Positions 29,463 through 38,614 of a stretch of 64,000 nucleotides of DNA are shown in pieces. Every line of letters begins with the position of its first letter. The first letter of the stretch is position 1. A program made the translations under genes and the position numbers. A model generated the notes under the pieces. It was not told the origin of the DNA, did no database searches, and was given only the letters and a program-made list of their open reading frames with translations. The DNA comes from Acidobacteriota bacterium (lineage in GTDB: Bacteria > Acidobacteriota > Terriglobia > Bryobacterales > Bryobacteraceae). The stretch covers positions 146,206 through 210,205 of the forward strand of contig JANXSF010000021.1 of the NCBI GenBank assembly GCA_025352795.1, written 5' to 3'.

Positions 29463-30013
29463 TGTTTGCAGGCGACGTTCCGCGGATATTTCAAGTGGAA
29501 GGCTTCCGTGGATCCGTGAGGATTATGGCACATCCCGCATTCTGCAAGTTGGCCGGTGTTATGGGTGTGCGTTTTAGCGAATTCTTTCAAATTGTGACAG
29601 CCAGCGCAGGTTGCCTCCAGCGGGTCAGTCTTAAAACTCCAGATGCCAGCTTTCACTGCATGGCAAGTTTCGCAGGATGCTGACGGAGGATGAACGCGGA
29701 AGGTCTTTCCTGTTGCTTCGGCGTTACCCGAATAGAAGTCGATTTTCTGGCTGCCTCCTTCGAAGCGTAATTCCAAAACGTGTTGGCCCGTAGTTGAAGT
29801 TAAGCCGAAGGTAAGCACTCCAGGAAATATTTCATTTGTCGGCAACGGGACTCCATCCAGGAAAAGTTGGCCGGTTTTTACTACTTTGGCAATGCCGTCG
29901 ATCTTCCCTGTCAGCGTAGCGCCGTCTGTCGGGCGAAGGATGCGGTTAGGTGCAGGGTCCTGAGCCAGCAGGGCAGTGCACAGCAAGGTGATGGGTAGAA
30001 TCCGGTTGAGCAT
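29450..30013 (-). CDS. Exported tetraheme c-type cytochrome
   Basis: This 187-aa protein has a signal peptide (MLNRILPITLLCTALLA) and a beta-sandwich-like half (about 25-110). A heme-binding half follows with four CxxCH motifs: CETCH, CAGCH, CGMCH and CKQCH, the last being two residues from the C-terminus. The N-terminal part (GATLTGKIDGIAKVVKTGQLFLDG) resembles an Ig-like fold. The pattern fits a doubled-CxxCH cytochrome that shuttles electrons in the periplasm; the partner is unknown. The downstream YkgJ gene starts inside its final codons. A DsbD gene at 18271 could supply reductant for heme attachment. Confidence 0.85.
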   Translation of the reverse strand: MLNRILPITLLCTALLAQDPAPNRILRPTDGATLTGKIDGIAKVVKTGQLFLDGVPLPTNEIFPGVLTFGLTSTTGQHVLELRFEGGSQKIDFYSGNAEATGKTFRVHPPSASCETCHAVKAGIWSFKTDPLEATCAGCHNLKEFAKTHTHNTGQLAECGMCHNPHGSTEAFHLKYPRNVACKQCHG

Positions 30014-30064
30014 CGGGCTTAGGTTATAGGTTACCTGTTTTTCAATCTTTCCTTAGCCGTGAAT

Positions 30065-30769
30065 CTACTGAATGGCTAAAGCTTTCATTTCCTCTTTCGA
30101 CCGCACCAGTGTCAACTGATCCCCGCGTGGGACTTGAAATCTTTCAGACAACAAAACCATTCCATCGGCAATTGGATCTTCCACAATGGTGAGGTCGTTC
30201 AGCCCACGAAAATGCCACTGACCTCCAGGTTCGGCAGGGGGCAGGCGCATGCTTCGATCTTTCCCAAACACTACGGCTCGGTAAAAAGCTCCGTCGGATT
30301 CGTCAGCATTGATCAGCACCAACTCTTTCAGTACTTTTTGGCGTTCCACTGCCAATTCCCATTGGGGACAACTGGAAAAAACCAATTGGGCCAAATACCA
30401 ATGACTACCGCCGTCCAGTTGCATTGCTTCTTCCTGGCTGCGAGCGGTTAAATCTGTTTTTGCAGCTAAAAACAGGTCAATCAATTTCGTGGCAATGGCG
30501 TCCGACGATGCGTCAATCACCGCTCCATCGTGAATGCCTGTGGTCAAAGGCATCAGGTCGGTCAAACCTTGAAAGTGAAGATTGAAATCCCCATTTGTGT
30601 ACAGTCTTGTTTTCCCAATCTGATTCGCTTTTTCAAAGGCGGTTTCGGGTTCGCCAGATTCCACCAACACCAAATCCTGTCGGACGCGAACGGTTCCAAT
30701 ACCGGTGTCGTCAGGAATTGTATCGAAGTAGATCAAGTATGCTGCGTACCACATATCCAGGATCATCAT
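30065..30769 (-). CDS. DUF4288-like protein with internal duplication
   Basis: This 234-aa cytosolic protein consists of two similar halves. Both begin with a WYxAxL motif (WYAAYLIYFD at about 7, HWYLAQLVFS at about 123). Both continue with a strand LVLxxAxE or similar and an AFxxAxxxGK helix (AFEKANQIGK, AFYRAVVFGK), and end with FxGLxDL (HFQGLTDL, HFRGLNDL) and an IxDG motif. This pattern resembles DUF4288, usually found as one domain. Function is unknown. An ATG five codons in (MWYAAYL) may be the true start. It is alone on this strand, 51 nt before the cytochrome gene. Confidence 0.6.
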   Translation of the reverse strand: MMILDMWYAAYLIYFDTIPDDTGIGTVRVRQDLVLVESGEPETAFEKANQIGKTRLYTNGDFNLHFQGLTDLMPLTTGIHDGAVIDASSDAIATKLIDLFLAAKTDLTARSQEEAMQLDGGSHWYLAQLVFSSCPQWELAVERQKVLKELVLINADESDGAFYRAVVFGKDRSMRLPPAEPGGQWHFRGLNDLTIVEDPIADGMVLLSERFQVPRGDQLTLVRSKEEMKALAIQ

Positions 30770-30949
30770 ATACGCGATTCCTATCCAATGGGAAATGGTG
30801 TGTTGATTTAATAAAAATAAAAGTTATTTATAGGAAGGAATTTTCTGCTGTCTGGCGACTTGGTGCATGGGTTCCAGACTTTGACTCGGAGCTACATTTC
30901 TTGTAAACCAACCCTGGCCCAAATTGTTGTAATCAGCGTACATCGCGTC

Positions 30950-30994
30950 CATCAGCGGCCCAGATTAATGGCCGCTGATGAACGCTGATAACAC
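30950..30994. repeat. Extragenic palindrome, second copy of a dispersed repeat
   Basis: CATCAGCGGCC (30950-30960) and GGCCGCTGATG (30970-30980) form a perfect 11-bp stem with a 9-nt loop. The segment 30972-30994 matches 22346-22368 at 21 of 23 positions (both read CCGCxGATGAACGCxGATAACAC). It lies between the DUF4288-like gene and the PEP mutase family gene, where no gene is seen from 30770 to 31024. Confidence 0.6.
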
Positions 30995-31024
30995 TTGAAG
31001 CGAAACTGCCTGCCCCACCCAAAG

Positions 31025-31864
31025 TTACTGAATCTTGTCCTCATGGTTCTTGAACATAGCACTGAGTTCCGAGAAACTTACAGCATCTTCCGCAAACGTA
31101 AATGTACCGTGTTCGCGCATTTCCTTTGCAGCACGGAGAAAGGCTCCCAAGGCGCTGCGGGATAGGGCGCTGCCTACACTCACTCGCTTCACTCCCATTG
31201 CCGATAGTTCTTCCAGGCTCAGGCTAATACCCTTGAGTCCCGCCAATACGTTCACTGGGAGATCGACAGAACTGACCACGGCGGTAATCTCCTCCTTGCT
31301 GGTTAATCCTGGAGCGTACAAAACATTTGCACCCGCTTCCTGATAACTTTGCAGCCGCTTGATCGTCTCTTTCAGGTGAGGCTGACCTACCAGATAATTC
31401 TCAGCACGTGCGGTCAAAGTGAAAGGGAAGGGAAGTGCTTGTACTACTTCGGCAGCCGCGCGGATTCGCTCCACTGCGTGTTCGAGATCATAAATAGGAT
31501 GATCTGATTGCTGGGTTGCATCTTCAATGGAACAGCCCACCAGCCCCGCCGCTACCGCAAGTCGGATCGTCTCTGCCACCACGGTGGGGGCGTCGCCAAA
31601 GCCATTTTCAAGATCGGCACTAACGGGCAGTTCCGTGGCCGCCGCGATTGCCGATACGTGCGTTATCATCTGCTGACGATCCGTCGTGTTGTCTTGCTGT
31701 CCCACGGAGAATGCAAAACCGGCGCTGGTGGTGGCCAATGCTTCAAAACCTAAATGTGCCAGTAATCGCGCCGATCCAATGTCCCACGGATTGGGAATGA
31801 GGAAGGCCCCTGCGCGTTGATGCAACCCACGAAATATGTGTCCCTTCTCAGCCTGAGTGGTCAT
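31025..31864 (-). CDS. Isocitrate lyase/PEP mutase superfamily protein
   Basis: This 279-aa protein is a TIM-barrel enzyme of the isocitrate lyase/phosphoenolpyruvate mutase superfamily (oxaloacetate decarboxylase or carboxyvinyl-carboxyphosphonate phosphorylmutase-like). Landmarks are the N-terminal [23 protein letters not shown] in the place of the metal-binding DxDxGxG motif, the GCSIEDATQ segment, TARAENYL, and [19 protein letters not shown] region near the end. The exact reaction cannot be assigned, since this subgroup is mixed and the ICL/PEPM catalytic loop is not evident. The ATG overlaps the stop of the NIPSNAP gene by 4 nt, so the two are translated together. Confidence 0.82.
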   Translation of the reverse strand: MTTQAEKGHIFRGLHQRAGAFLIPNPWDIGSARLLAHLGFEALATTSAGFAFSVGQQDNTTDRQQMITHVSAIAAATELPVSADLENGFGDAPTVVAETIRLAVAAGLVGCSIEDATQQSDHPIYDLEHAVERIRAAAEVVQALPFPFTLTARAENYLVGQPHLKETIKRLQSYQEAGANVLYAPGLTSKEEITAVVSSVDLPVNVLAGLKGISLSLEELSAMGVKRVSVGSALSRSALGAFLRAAKEMREHGTFTFAEDAVSFSELSAMFKNHEDKIQ

Positions 31865-32205
31865 TCAGATTTCCCCATCATGGATGGAATGTCCGTCGTT
31901 CCATCTACATTCTCCACAAAATTTCTTTCCTCTTTCAAAATGAGCCGATTGGTTTGCGCCATGGCAAAATTATCACGTCCCTCGGGGTCGGATTTCAATC
32001 GAGTGCGGTACGCCTCATACTGGGCAAGGCTATTGAACGCAATCAACCCCCAGGCTACATGGTTGGTGCCTTCATGAGGTAGAAAATATCCAATCAAATG
32101 TCCTCCACAGCGGGGAATAATGCGACCCCAGTTTTGGGCGTACTTCTTGAATAGGTCGCGCTGAAACGGATCGATCTCATATCGGATGATGCAAGTGATT
32201 GCCAT
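31861..32205 (-). CDS. NIPSNAP family protein
   Basis: This 114-aa ferredoxin-like dimeric alpha-beta barrel protein is of the NIPSNAP family. Its N-terminus is [26 protein letters not shown], and it contains [24 protein letters not shown] and [18 protein letters not shown], in the order expected. Family members include small stress- or metabolite-related proteins of uncertain activity. Start at 32205 is preferred to the longer frame (to 32271) because the conserved domain begins there. It overlaps the downstream PEP mutase family gene by ATGA. The 77 nt upstream are shared with the divergent Oar receptor. Confidence 0.82.
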   Translation of the reverse strand: MAITCIIRYEIDPFQRDLFKKYAQNWGRIIPRCGGHLIGYFLPHEGTNHVAWGLIAFNSLAQYEAYRTRLKSDPEGRDNFAMAQTNRLILKEERNFVENVDGTTDIPSMMGKSE

Positions 32206-32282
32206 ATCAAATAGTATGCCTTCTACCAAAAAAAGAAGCCTACTTACGATTAGTGATAATATGCACTTCACTGGGTTCTTGC

Positions 32283-35200
32283 ATGTCTACATTCACCATT
32301 TCACGTTTATCCGCACTTTTTCTATTCACTTCTTTGTTCATGCTGGCGCAGGATTCCAGAGGCACTGTTGCCGGTCAGGTTACCGATCAACAAGACTCGG
32401 CGATACTTGGTGCTCGCGTGATGATTCGCAATGTGGAAACGGGGATTGATACTGTTCTCACCACGAACCAGCATGGCAGCTACGCCGCTCCGCTTCTGAT
32501 TCCAGGCAGCTACCAGATCTATGTTGAACATCAGGGATTCAAGAAATTCATGCGTCGCGGCATTACGGTCAGCGTCAACGACAATTTACAGATTGACGTA
32601 AAGCTGGAATTAGGCGACGTTGCCCAGACGATTGACGTCACCGATTCAGCCCCGTTGGTTGAATCTTCCAACGCCACCCTGGGCATCTTAATCGGCACCA
32701 AAGAATTAACTGAAATGCCCATTGCCCATGGCAATCCTTATGCGTTGATCGCATTGGCCCCAGGCACAACATTTGAAGGTGACCCCAAACTGAACCGTCC
32801 TTACGAACCCACTCATATTGTGGATTACAGTATGAGCGGAAGCGCCAGCGGCACCACTGATATTACGCTGGATGGTGTTTCCAATACTTCAAAGGGCAGC
32901 AATGGCAAGGTTGCCGCAGGATATGTTCCTCCTGTGGATGCCATTGGTGAAGTGCGTGTGGAAACCAGCTCCTTTGACGCCCGCACGGGGCAGAGTTCTG
33001 GTGGGCTGGTCAACATCAGCCTGCGCTCTGGAACTAATAAGCTGCATGGCAGTGGCACTTACACCAAAATGAAACCGCAGTGGATGGCTAACGATTTCTT
33101 CGCCAACAGGGCGAACATAGGCCGTGGCGATTTCGAGTACGACCGTTGGAGTGGCGCACTCAGTGGTCCCATCTTCATTTCCAAAGTCTACAACGGCCGC
33201 AACAAGACCTTCTTCATGTGGGCTTATGAAGCCCTCTCCGATAGCCGTCCGCGCAGTGGTGCCACGCTTACCGTTCCTAATGCCGACATGCGCAAAGGCG
33301 ATTTTTCAGAGCTTACGAAGATTGCCGCCAATTATCAGATTTACAATCCGTTCACCCGCCGACGGGTTGACAATAGCACCATTCGCTATCAGCAGGATCC
33401 GTTTCCCGGTAACCTGATCCCGCCAAGTCTCATCAATCCGGTGTCCAGCAAAGTGCAGACTTATTTCCCGCTGCCAATCAATGTGGGAACCACTTCGGAC
33501 CACCGCAACAATTTCCCGAAACCCACCAGTCCAGAGCTTGCTGATTACTTTACGCACACCGTTCGTGTGGATCATAACCTCAGCGCCAGGAACCGGATTT
33601 TCATCCGCGGCAACATGTACGAACGCGATACGCGCCGCAACGATTACTTTGAAAATCAGGCCACCGGATTGCGGGAAGCCTATTCGCCAAGGGGTGCGTC
33701 GTTTGATGAAGTTCTGGCAATTTCTCCAACTCTGGTGCTGAACTTGCGATACGGCTATACGCGCTTCACACGAAGAACCACTCCCTTGCATGGGCTAAAC
33801 TTCGACCTCACCAGTCTGGGATTTCCAAAGTCATTTGCCAGCCTGATTAGTCCTGATCAAAGTGAATTTCCAGTGTTCAATATTAATGGATACTTCACCA
33901 CGAACAATGCTGGTGAGGCTCGGTTCATGGATACCCATTCTGTTGTAGTGGCCTTCAATAAGTTGCGAGGCAACCACAATGTGGACTTCGGCTTGGAAGC
34001 GCGTGCCTACCGTCAGAACCGTTATAACGGCAACACGACTCGCAGCGGCAGTTTTATTTTCGACACCACTTGGACCAAAGGGCCAATGGACAACGCAGTG
34101 GCATCACCGTTGGACCAAGGGTTCGCTGCGTTCCTGTTGGGCCTGCATGCTGCCACCAGTTTCATTGCCAGAAACGGCGACTTAGCGGAGCAATCCACAC
34201 TATGGGCTGGCTATGTGCAGGACAATTGGCGGGTGAAACGGAATCTGACTTTAACCATTGGTCTGCGATACGAAATTGAAGGCCCGTTGACGGAACGTTA
34301 TAACCGTAGCGTGCGTGATTTTGATTTCAACACGTCGCTTCCTATAGAGAAGGAAGCACAGGCCGCCTACGCCGCCAGTTACGCGGCTAATCCGACGAAA
34401 GAACTGCTGCCCAGCCAATTCAACGTTCGCGGTGGATTAGTTTTTGCAGGAGTCAATGGACAGCCTCGGGAGTTATGGGCGCGTGACAAAAACAACTTGA
34501 TGCCGCGCATTGGCCTGGCTTACACTTTTCTCAAGCAGACAGTTTTTAGAGCTGGCTATGGAATGTATTTCAGCGGTCTGGGTCTGCGACGAACCGACGT
34601 GCTGCAGAACGGGTATGAGCGCAACACTTCCTTGATTCCCAGCCGCGATACTGGGCTGTCTTTCGTCGGAACCTTGTCTAACCCATTCCCCGATGGCATT
34701 TTGGATTCGGTAGGGAATCGCGGGGGATTGATGACCGATGTCGGCAACTCCATCACATTCTTCACTCCCGCGGCGAAGGCATCTTACAATCAACGGTGGC
34801 AAGCCAGCTTACAACGTCAACTGGGCCGCACCACCATGGTGGAGGCTGCTTATGTGGGCAATCGCGCCACGAAACTGGAAGTGGCTCGCGACCTGAATGT
34901 GGTGGGTAACGACCTCCTATCCCGCAGTCCGTTTTTCGATGTCGAGCGGGTCAATTATTTGGGTGCCAATGTGGCCAACCCCTTCGTACGTCTTGCTGGT
35001 GTGAATGGAGGGTTAGGTAACAACAACACCATCACACGGGAAACCTTGCTGAAACCCTTTCCGCAATTTGCGGCGGTGAACACCAGCAATGTTAAAGGCT
35101 ATGCCTGGTATCATTCTCTGCAACTGCGCGCTTCTCGTCGATTTTCCACTGGCCTGGGACTGAATGGATCTTACACCTGGGCAAAAAATATGGAAGCAGT

Positions 35201-35789
35201 AGGCTATTTGAATCCCGGTGATGCCATGCCTTATGAATCGTTGGCCGGTGCTGATCGACGTCACGTGTGACGTTAGCTGCAATGTATGAATTGCCTTTCG
35301 GGCGGCGTGGTAAGCTGCTGCGATCCGTTCCCCGTGTGGTGGATGGAGTGATTGGCGGCTGGCAACTTTCTACCATCTGGATTTTTCAATCGGGCATTCC
35401 GCTGGGTTGGGGTGATGTGGTTTTTCAAGGCAATACGGACGATATTCGCAATGGTGCGCAAACCACTGAACAATGGTTCAACACCAACGCAGGGTTCACC
35501 CGCAATACCGCTACCAGACCCGCCGCATATCATTACCGCACCTGGCCGTTCCGATTCGCCAATGTGCGTGGACCTTCCATGGACAACGTGGATCTATCCA
35601 TCAACAAGCGTTGGAAGTTGAACGAAAAAGGTGCTGAGGTCCAATTGCGCGGTGAGGGTCTGAATGCCTTCAACCACGTTCTGTTCGCCGCCCCGATTAC
35701 GGATCAGTTCAACACAGCGTTTGGGCAGATCAATGGTTCAGCGAACTATCCTCGCCAAAATTCAGGCCGTGCTGCGGATTAGCTTTTAG
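32283..35789 (+). pseudogene. Oar-like TonB-dependent receptor broken by two frameshifts
   Basis: Start at 32283 is chosen because a signal peptide ([23 protein letters not shown]) begins there. It is followed by a carboxypeptidase-regulatory domain (about 28-110), a plug region and a barrel. Frame 1 stops at a TGA (35268-35270) after DRRHV; the next frame continues with TLAAMYELPFG, the expected barrel sequence, so one base is missing near 35268. That frame then ends with an out-of-place tail after NYPRQ; dropping one A of the AAAA run at 35757-35760 restores IQAVLRISF and a stop at 35787-35789, with the C-terminal Phe normal for barrels. Either the gene is decaying or two assembly indels occurred. 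The two changes are of opposite sign. Confidence 0.8.
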
Positions 35790-36627
35790 ACTCGCCTGTT
35801 TCAATGCCACGTAAGGGATCGCTAATCCAATCGGACCAACTGCCTGCATAGAGTTTGGCCCCTTTCACGCCGGCCAGTTCCAACGCGAACAGATTCGCTG
35901 TGGCGCTGATTCCACTGCCGCAATAGAAGACGATTTCTGCATTCCCTTTGATGGGATCGTCAATGCGATCCTGCTGAGCTTTCGGGGATCTCCATTGGCC
36001 CTGTTCCATAGCGCTTGCCCAGTTGAGATTGATTGCGCCAGGTATATGCCCGGCTTTCCAATCGAGCGGCTCCACGTCACCGCGAAAACGTTCGGGGGCC
36101 CGTGAGTCGATCAGCACGGTGTTCTGTGCGCGGTTTTGAACGTAGTTGGCATCTACCAGCATTTCGGCTCTTGGTTTGGCGATGAAAGTTGCGGGCACAT
36201 GGGTCGGGATTTCGGTAGTGAGTGACCCGCCAGCTGCGAGCCAGGCAGGAAGGCCACCGTCCAGCACGCTGACCATGTCATGACCCATGTAGCGCAACAT
36301 CCACCAAAGATGCGTGGCACAAAAGGCGGCACCATTGCTGGGGTCATCGTAGGCGATTACGTGATGGCGATTAGAAATTCCGAGTTGCGAAAGCGTTGCA
36401 GCGAGCGTTTCCACAGCGGGCAACGGATGGCGTCCGCCCGCACGATTCGGCTGGACAGGTGCGCTAAGGTCACGTTCCAGATCGGCGAATCGCGCACCCG
36501 GGATATGGCCAAGCTGATAGGCATCCAGCCCGGCTTGGGGACTACCCAGGGTGAAGCGCGCGTCAATTGCCAGGACATTTGGGTCGTCAAGTTTTGATAG
36601 CAGCCAGGAAGCGTAAACAAGTGCCAT
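35779..36627 (-). CDS. sseA: Sulfurtransferase (rhodanese/3-mercaptopyruvate type)
   Basis: This 282-aa protein has two rhodanese domains. The first carries DARFTLGSPQAG and HIPGARFADLERDLS and the second DSRAPERFRGD and HIPGAINLNW. The active-site loop CGSGISA begins at Cys236. A CGSG loop is typical of 3-mercaptopyruvate sulfurtransferases, while thiosulfate sulfurtransferases usually have CRxGx[R/T]. The enzyme transfers sulfur from mercaptopyruvate to thiols or cyanide in the cytoplasm. The 3' end overlaps the restored end of the frameshifted receptor by 11 nt. It lies 9 nt after the AI-2E-type gene. Confidence 0.88.
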   Translation of the reverse strand: MALVYASWLLSKLDDPNVLAIDARFTLGSPQAGLDAYQLGHIPGARFADLERDLSAPVQPNRAGGRHPLPAVETLAATLSQLGISNRHHVIAYDDPSNGAAFCATHLWWMLRYMGHDMVSVLDGGLPAWLAAGGSLTTEIPTHVPATFIAKPRAEMLVDANYVQNRAQNTVLIDSRAPERFRGDVEPLDWKAGHIPGAINLNWASAMEQGQWRSPKAQQDRIDDPIKGNAEIVFYCGSGISATANLFALELAGVKGAKLYAGSWSDWISDPLRGIETGESKS

Positions 36628-36636
36628 GCCACCATT

Positions 36637-38463
36637 TTACAAGGTGGAATTCGTGGTGTTGGTGTCAGGGGAAAGCAGATAGTTCAGTGCCGATGAAAAG
36701 CTGGTGATAAAGTGATGCGGCTTGGCTGGTTGAAACCGTTCGACAGCGCGAATAGTTTCGCCAGTGTATCCCCATACACAGACAATAATTTTGGTCTTAG
36801 GGTACCATCGCCGCAAATTGATGCAAAGATCGCGCGCCCTGGTAAAGGCGAATGGCGGCAACGCGGATACGCAGAAAACATCATCCTCGGTTGGCGAGAT
36901 GGTACGGATAGTTTGCGGCAATCGGCCGTCTTTTGGAATGGAAATAGTAACGCGTCCTGCAGCTTCCAACAGTTGGGCCAACATGGCAGCGGTGATCTCG
37001 TCAGACTCATCGTTAGCGGGCAGGCACAAAAAGCGTCCAGCTTCAGTAATTTCGGCGGGTGTATCGTCTTCAGCAGGTAACGTTCGCACGGATAACTCGC
37101 CGATCATCTCGCGCATACTCATAAATATAAATTCTTCACGCCCTGGATCCAGCGCACCCTTATGGCGATCTTTTTCTACCATGCTCATGGTTGGAATCAT
37201 CACCGCATCGTAAAGTTGCAGCATGGTGTGCTGAGTAAGATATTGATCCACAACGGCACGAGCACCCTGATCATCCATGGCCAGTAAACGCTGGTAAAGC
37301 TGAGCTTCAGTTTCCAATACAGGTTCGTCACCCAGTAGGACATGTAGAAAAGAAAATTGCGGTACATGACGACCCAGCACCACCAAACAAACCGTCAATG
37401 GTGTGGAAAGAATAAGGCCGGAAGGTCCCCATAACGTGGTCCAAAACACCGTGGTCAGCAGCAGCGCCAGGGATGAAATTCCGGTGTGCATTCCATATAG
37501 CCACGGTTCAATAAAATTGCCTGTCACAAGTTCCAGAAGCATGAACATCAGAAATACTAGCAGCGGTGGCAGCCAACTATCAAACACAGCCAGGGAGAGC
37601 ATCAAGGGAAGTACGCCGGCGATCAAAGAACCCACGTAGGGCACGATGCGCAGCAGTGCTGCCACCGTTCCCCACAAAGCAGCGTAGGGCACTCCGATGA
37701 AGTACAGGCCGACCCCAATCAAGATGCCGAAGCCTCCATTCACAAGGAATTGCAGTAGTAAGTATCGGCTAACTCGGATTGTGGCGTCATCCAAAGCTTG
37801 CGTCATTAAATTTAAGCGACTCAAACCAGCCAGCCGGAACAATCGATTGCGAAGGTCGTTTTGTTCGATCAGAAGAAAGACAGTAAAGATGAGGACGATT
37901 CCCACGGTGCCAAGTGGAGTGAGAAACGACTTGCTCAGATCACGAAGATATTGAAGCTCATTGGCCGGTTCGTTGACAATCTGCACGGGCATAGGACGAT
38001 CCGACTGTTTCGGCGCATTGCCTCGTATGGTTCGTTCTTTCTGCTGCGGTGCTGTGGTTGGCTTTTGCGGGGTAGACAGTTCGTTAGCCAGGTCCTTAAC
38101 ATTTTCAGTAGCCCGCCCCAGCGCCCCTTTGGCAGGCGATTGGATGGCTTCAATTTTGTTGTGAATATTTTCTTTATAAACCGGCAGTTCATCCAACACT
38201 TGGATCAGTTGGTTGAAAATAACGTACCCAACCGCTCCAGTTGTGACGATGGTGAGAACCACCACAACCAAGGCCGCAGGAGCCCGTGTGAAGCGCAGCT
38301 TCATGAGCCAGGCTACAGCGGGCGCCAGAATAAATGTCAGAGTCACCGCAAACGCCAGAGGAATAAGAATTTCACGAGCCAGATAAAGGGTCGCGATCAC
38401 CGCCATGAGGATGGGGAACGATAAACTATTCGAGGATCCACGAGTGGAACGAGGCGGGGTCAT
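36637..38463 (-). CDS. AI-2E family membrane protein with cytoplasmic C-terminal domain
   Basis: This 608-aa protein has the AI-2E (PerM/YdiK-type) fold: about eight membrane helices in residues 15-380 and the motifs LAPAVAWL and TPLTVCLVVLGRHVP. A large soluble region with KAIQ-type helices follows the second to third helices (IHNKIEAIQSPAKGALG). AI-2E proteins export small molecules or ions; some exchange AI-2 or act as Na+/H+ antiporters, and the substrate here is unknown. Residues about 385-608 are an added domain, with an alpha/beta segment (ITAAMLAQLLEAAGRVTISI... KTKIIVCVWGYTG) suggestive of a Rossmann-like B12-binding-type fold. No cobalamin motif is visible. Confidence 0.8.
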   Translation of the reverse strand: MTPPRSTRGSSNSLSFPILMAVIATLYLAREILIPLAFAVTLTFILAPAVAWLMKLRFTRAPAALVVVVLTIVTTGAVGYVIFNQLIQVLDELPVYKENIHNKIEAIQSPAKGALGRATENVKDLANELSTPQKPTTAPQQKERTIRGNAPKQSDRPMPVQIVNEPANELQYLRDLSKSFLTPLGTVGIVLIFTVFLLIEQNDLRNRLFRLAGLSRLNLMTQALDDATIRVSRYLLLQFLVNGGFGILIGVGLYFIGVPYAALWGTVAALLRIVPYVGSLIAGVLPLMLSLAVFDSWLPPLLVFLMFMLLELVTGNFIEPWLYGMHTGISSLALLLTTVFWTTLWGPSGLILSTPLTVCLVVLGRHVPQFSFLHVLLGDEPVLETEAQLYQRLLAMDDQGARAVVDQYLTQHTMLQLYDAVMIPTMSMVEKDRHKGALDPGREEFIFMSMREMIGELSVRTLPAEDDTPAEITEAGRFLCLPANDESDEITAAMLAQLLEAAGRVTISIPKDGRLPQTIRTISPTEDDVFCVSALPPFAFTRARDLCINLRRWYPKTKIIVCVWGYTGETIRAVERFQPAKPHHFITSFSSALNYLLSPDTNTTNSTL

Positions 38464-38557
38464 TATTTGCTTGCTCCGATTAAAAGGTGCCGGAAAGTGT
38501 CTGCCGTCATATTCTTCTATATTGGACCATCAGTTATAAAAAGTGATCGCGGTAATC

Positions 38558-38594
38558 AAAAAAAGCCCGCCGTGGCCTGAGCCAGGACGGGCTT
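38558..38594 (-). terminator. Intrinsic terminator of the peroxiredoxin gene
   Basis: On the minus strand AAGCCCGTCC...GGCGGGCTT forms a stem with one mismatch and is followed by TTTTTTTG (38558-38565 on the plus strand is an A run). It lies about 20 nt downstream of the peroxiredoxin stop at 38615, so the selenoprotein gene ends its own transcript. Confidence 0.85.
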
Positions 38595-38614
38595 CTCAGC
38601 TCCGAATAAGTCGA

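Noticed and set aside
35268..35270. TGA ending the first frame of the second Oar receptor as a selenocysteine codon
   Set aside because: A TAG follows two codons later in the same frame and the receptor continues in another frame, so this is a frameshift.
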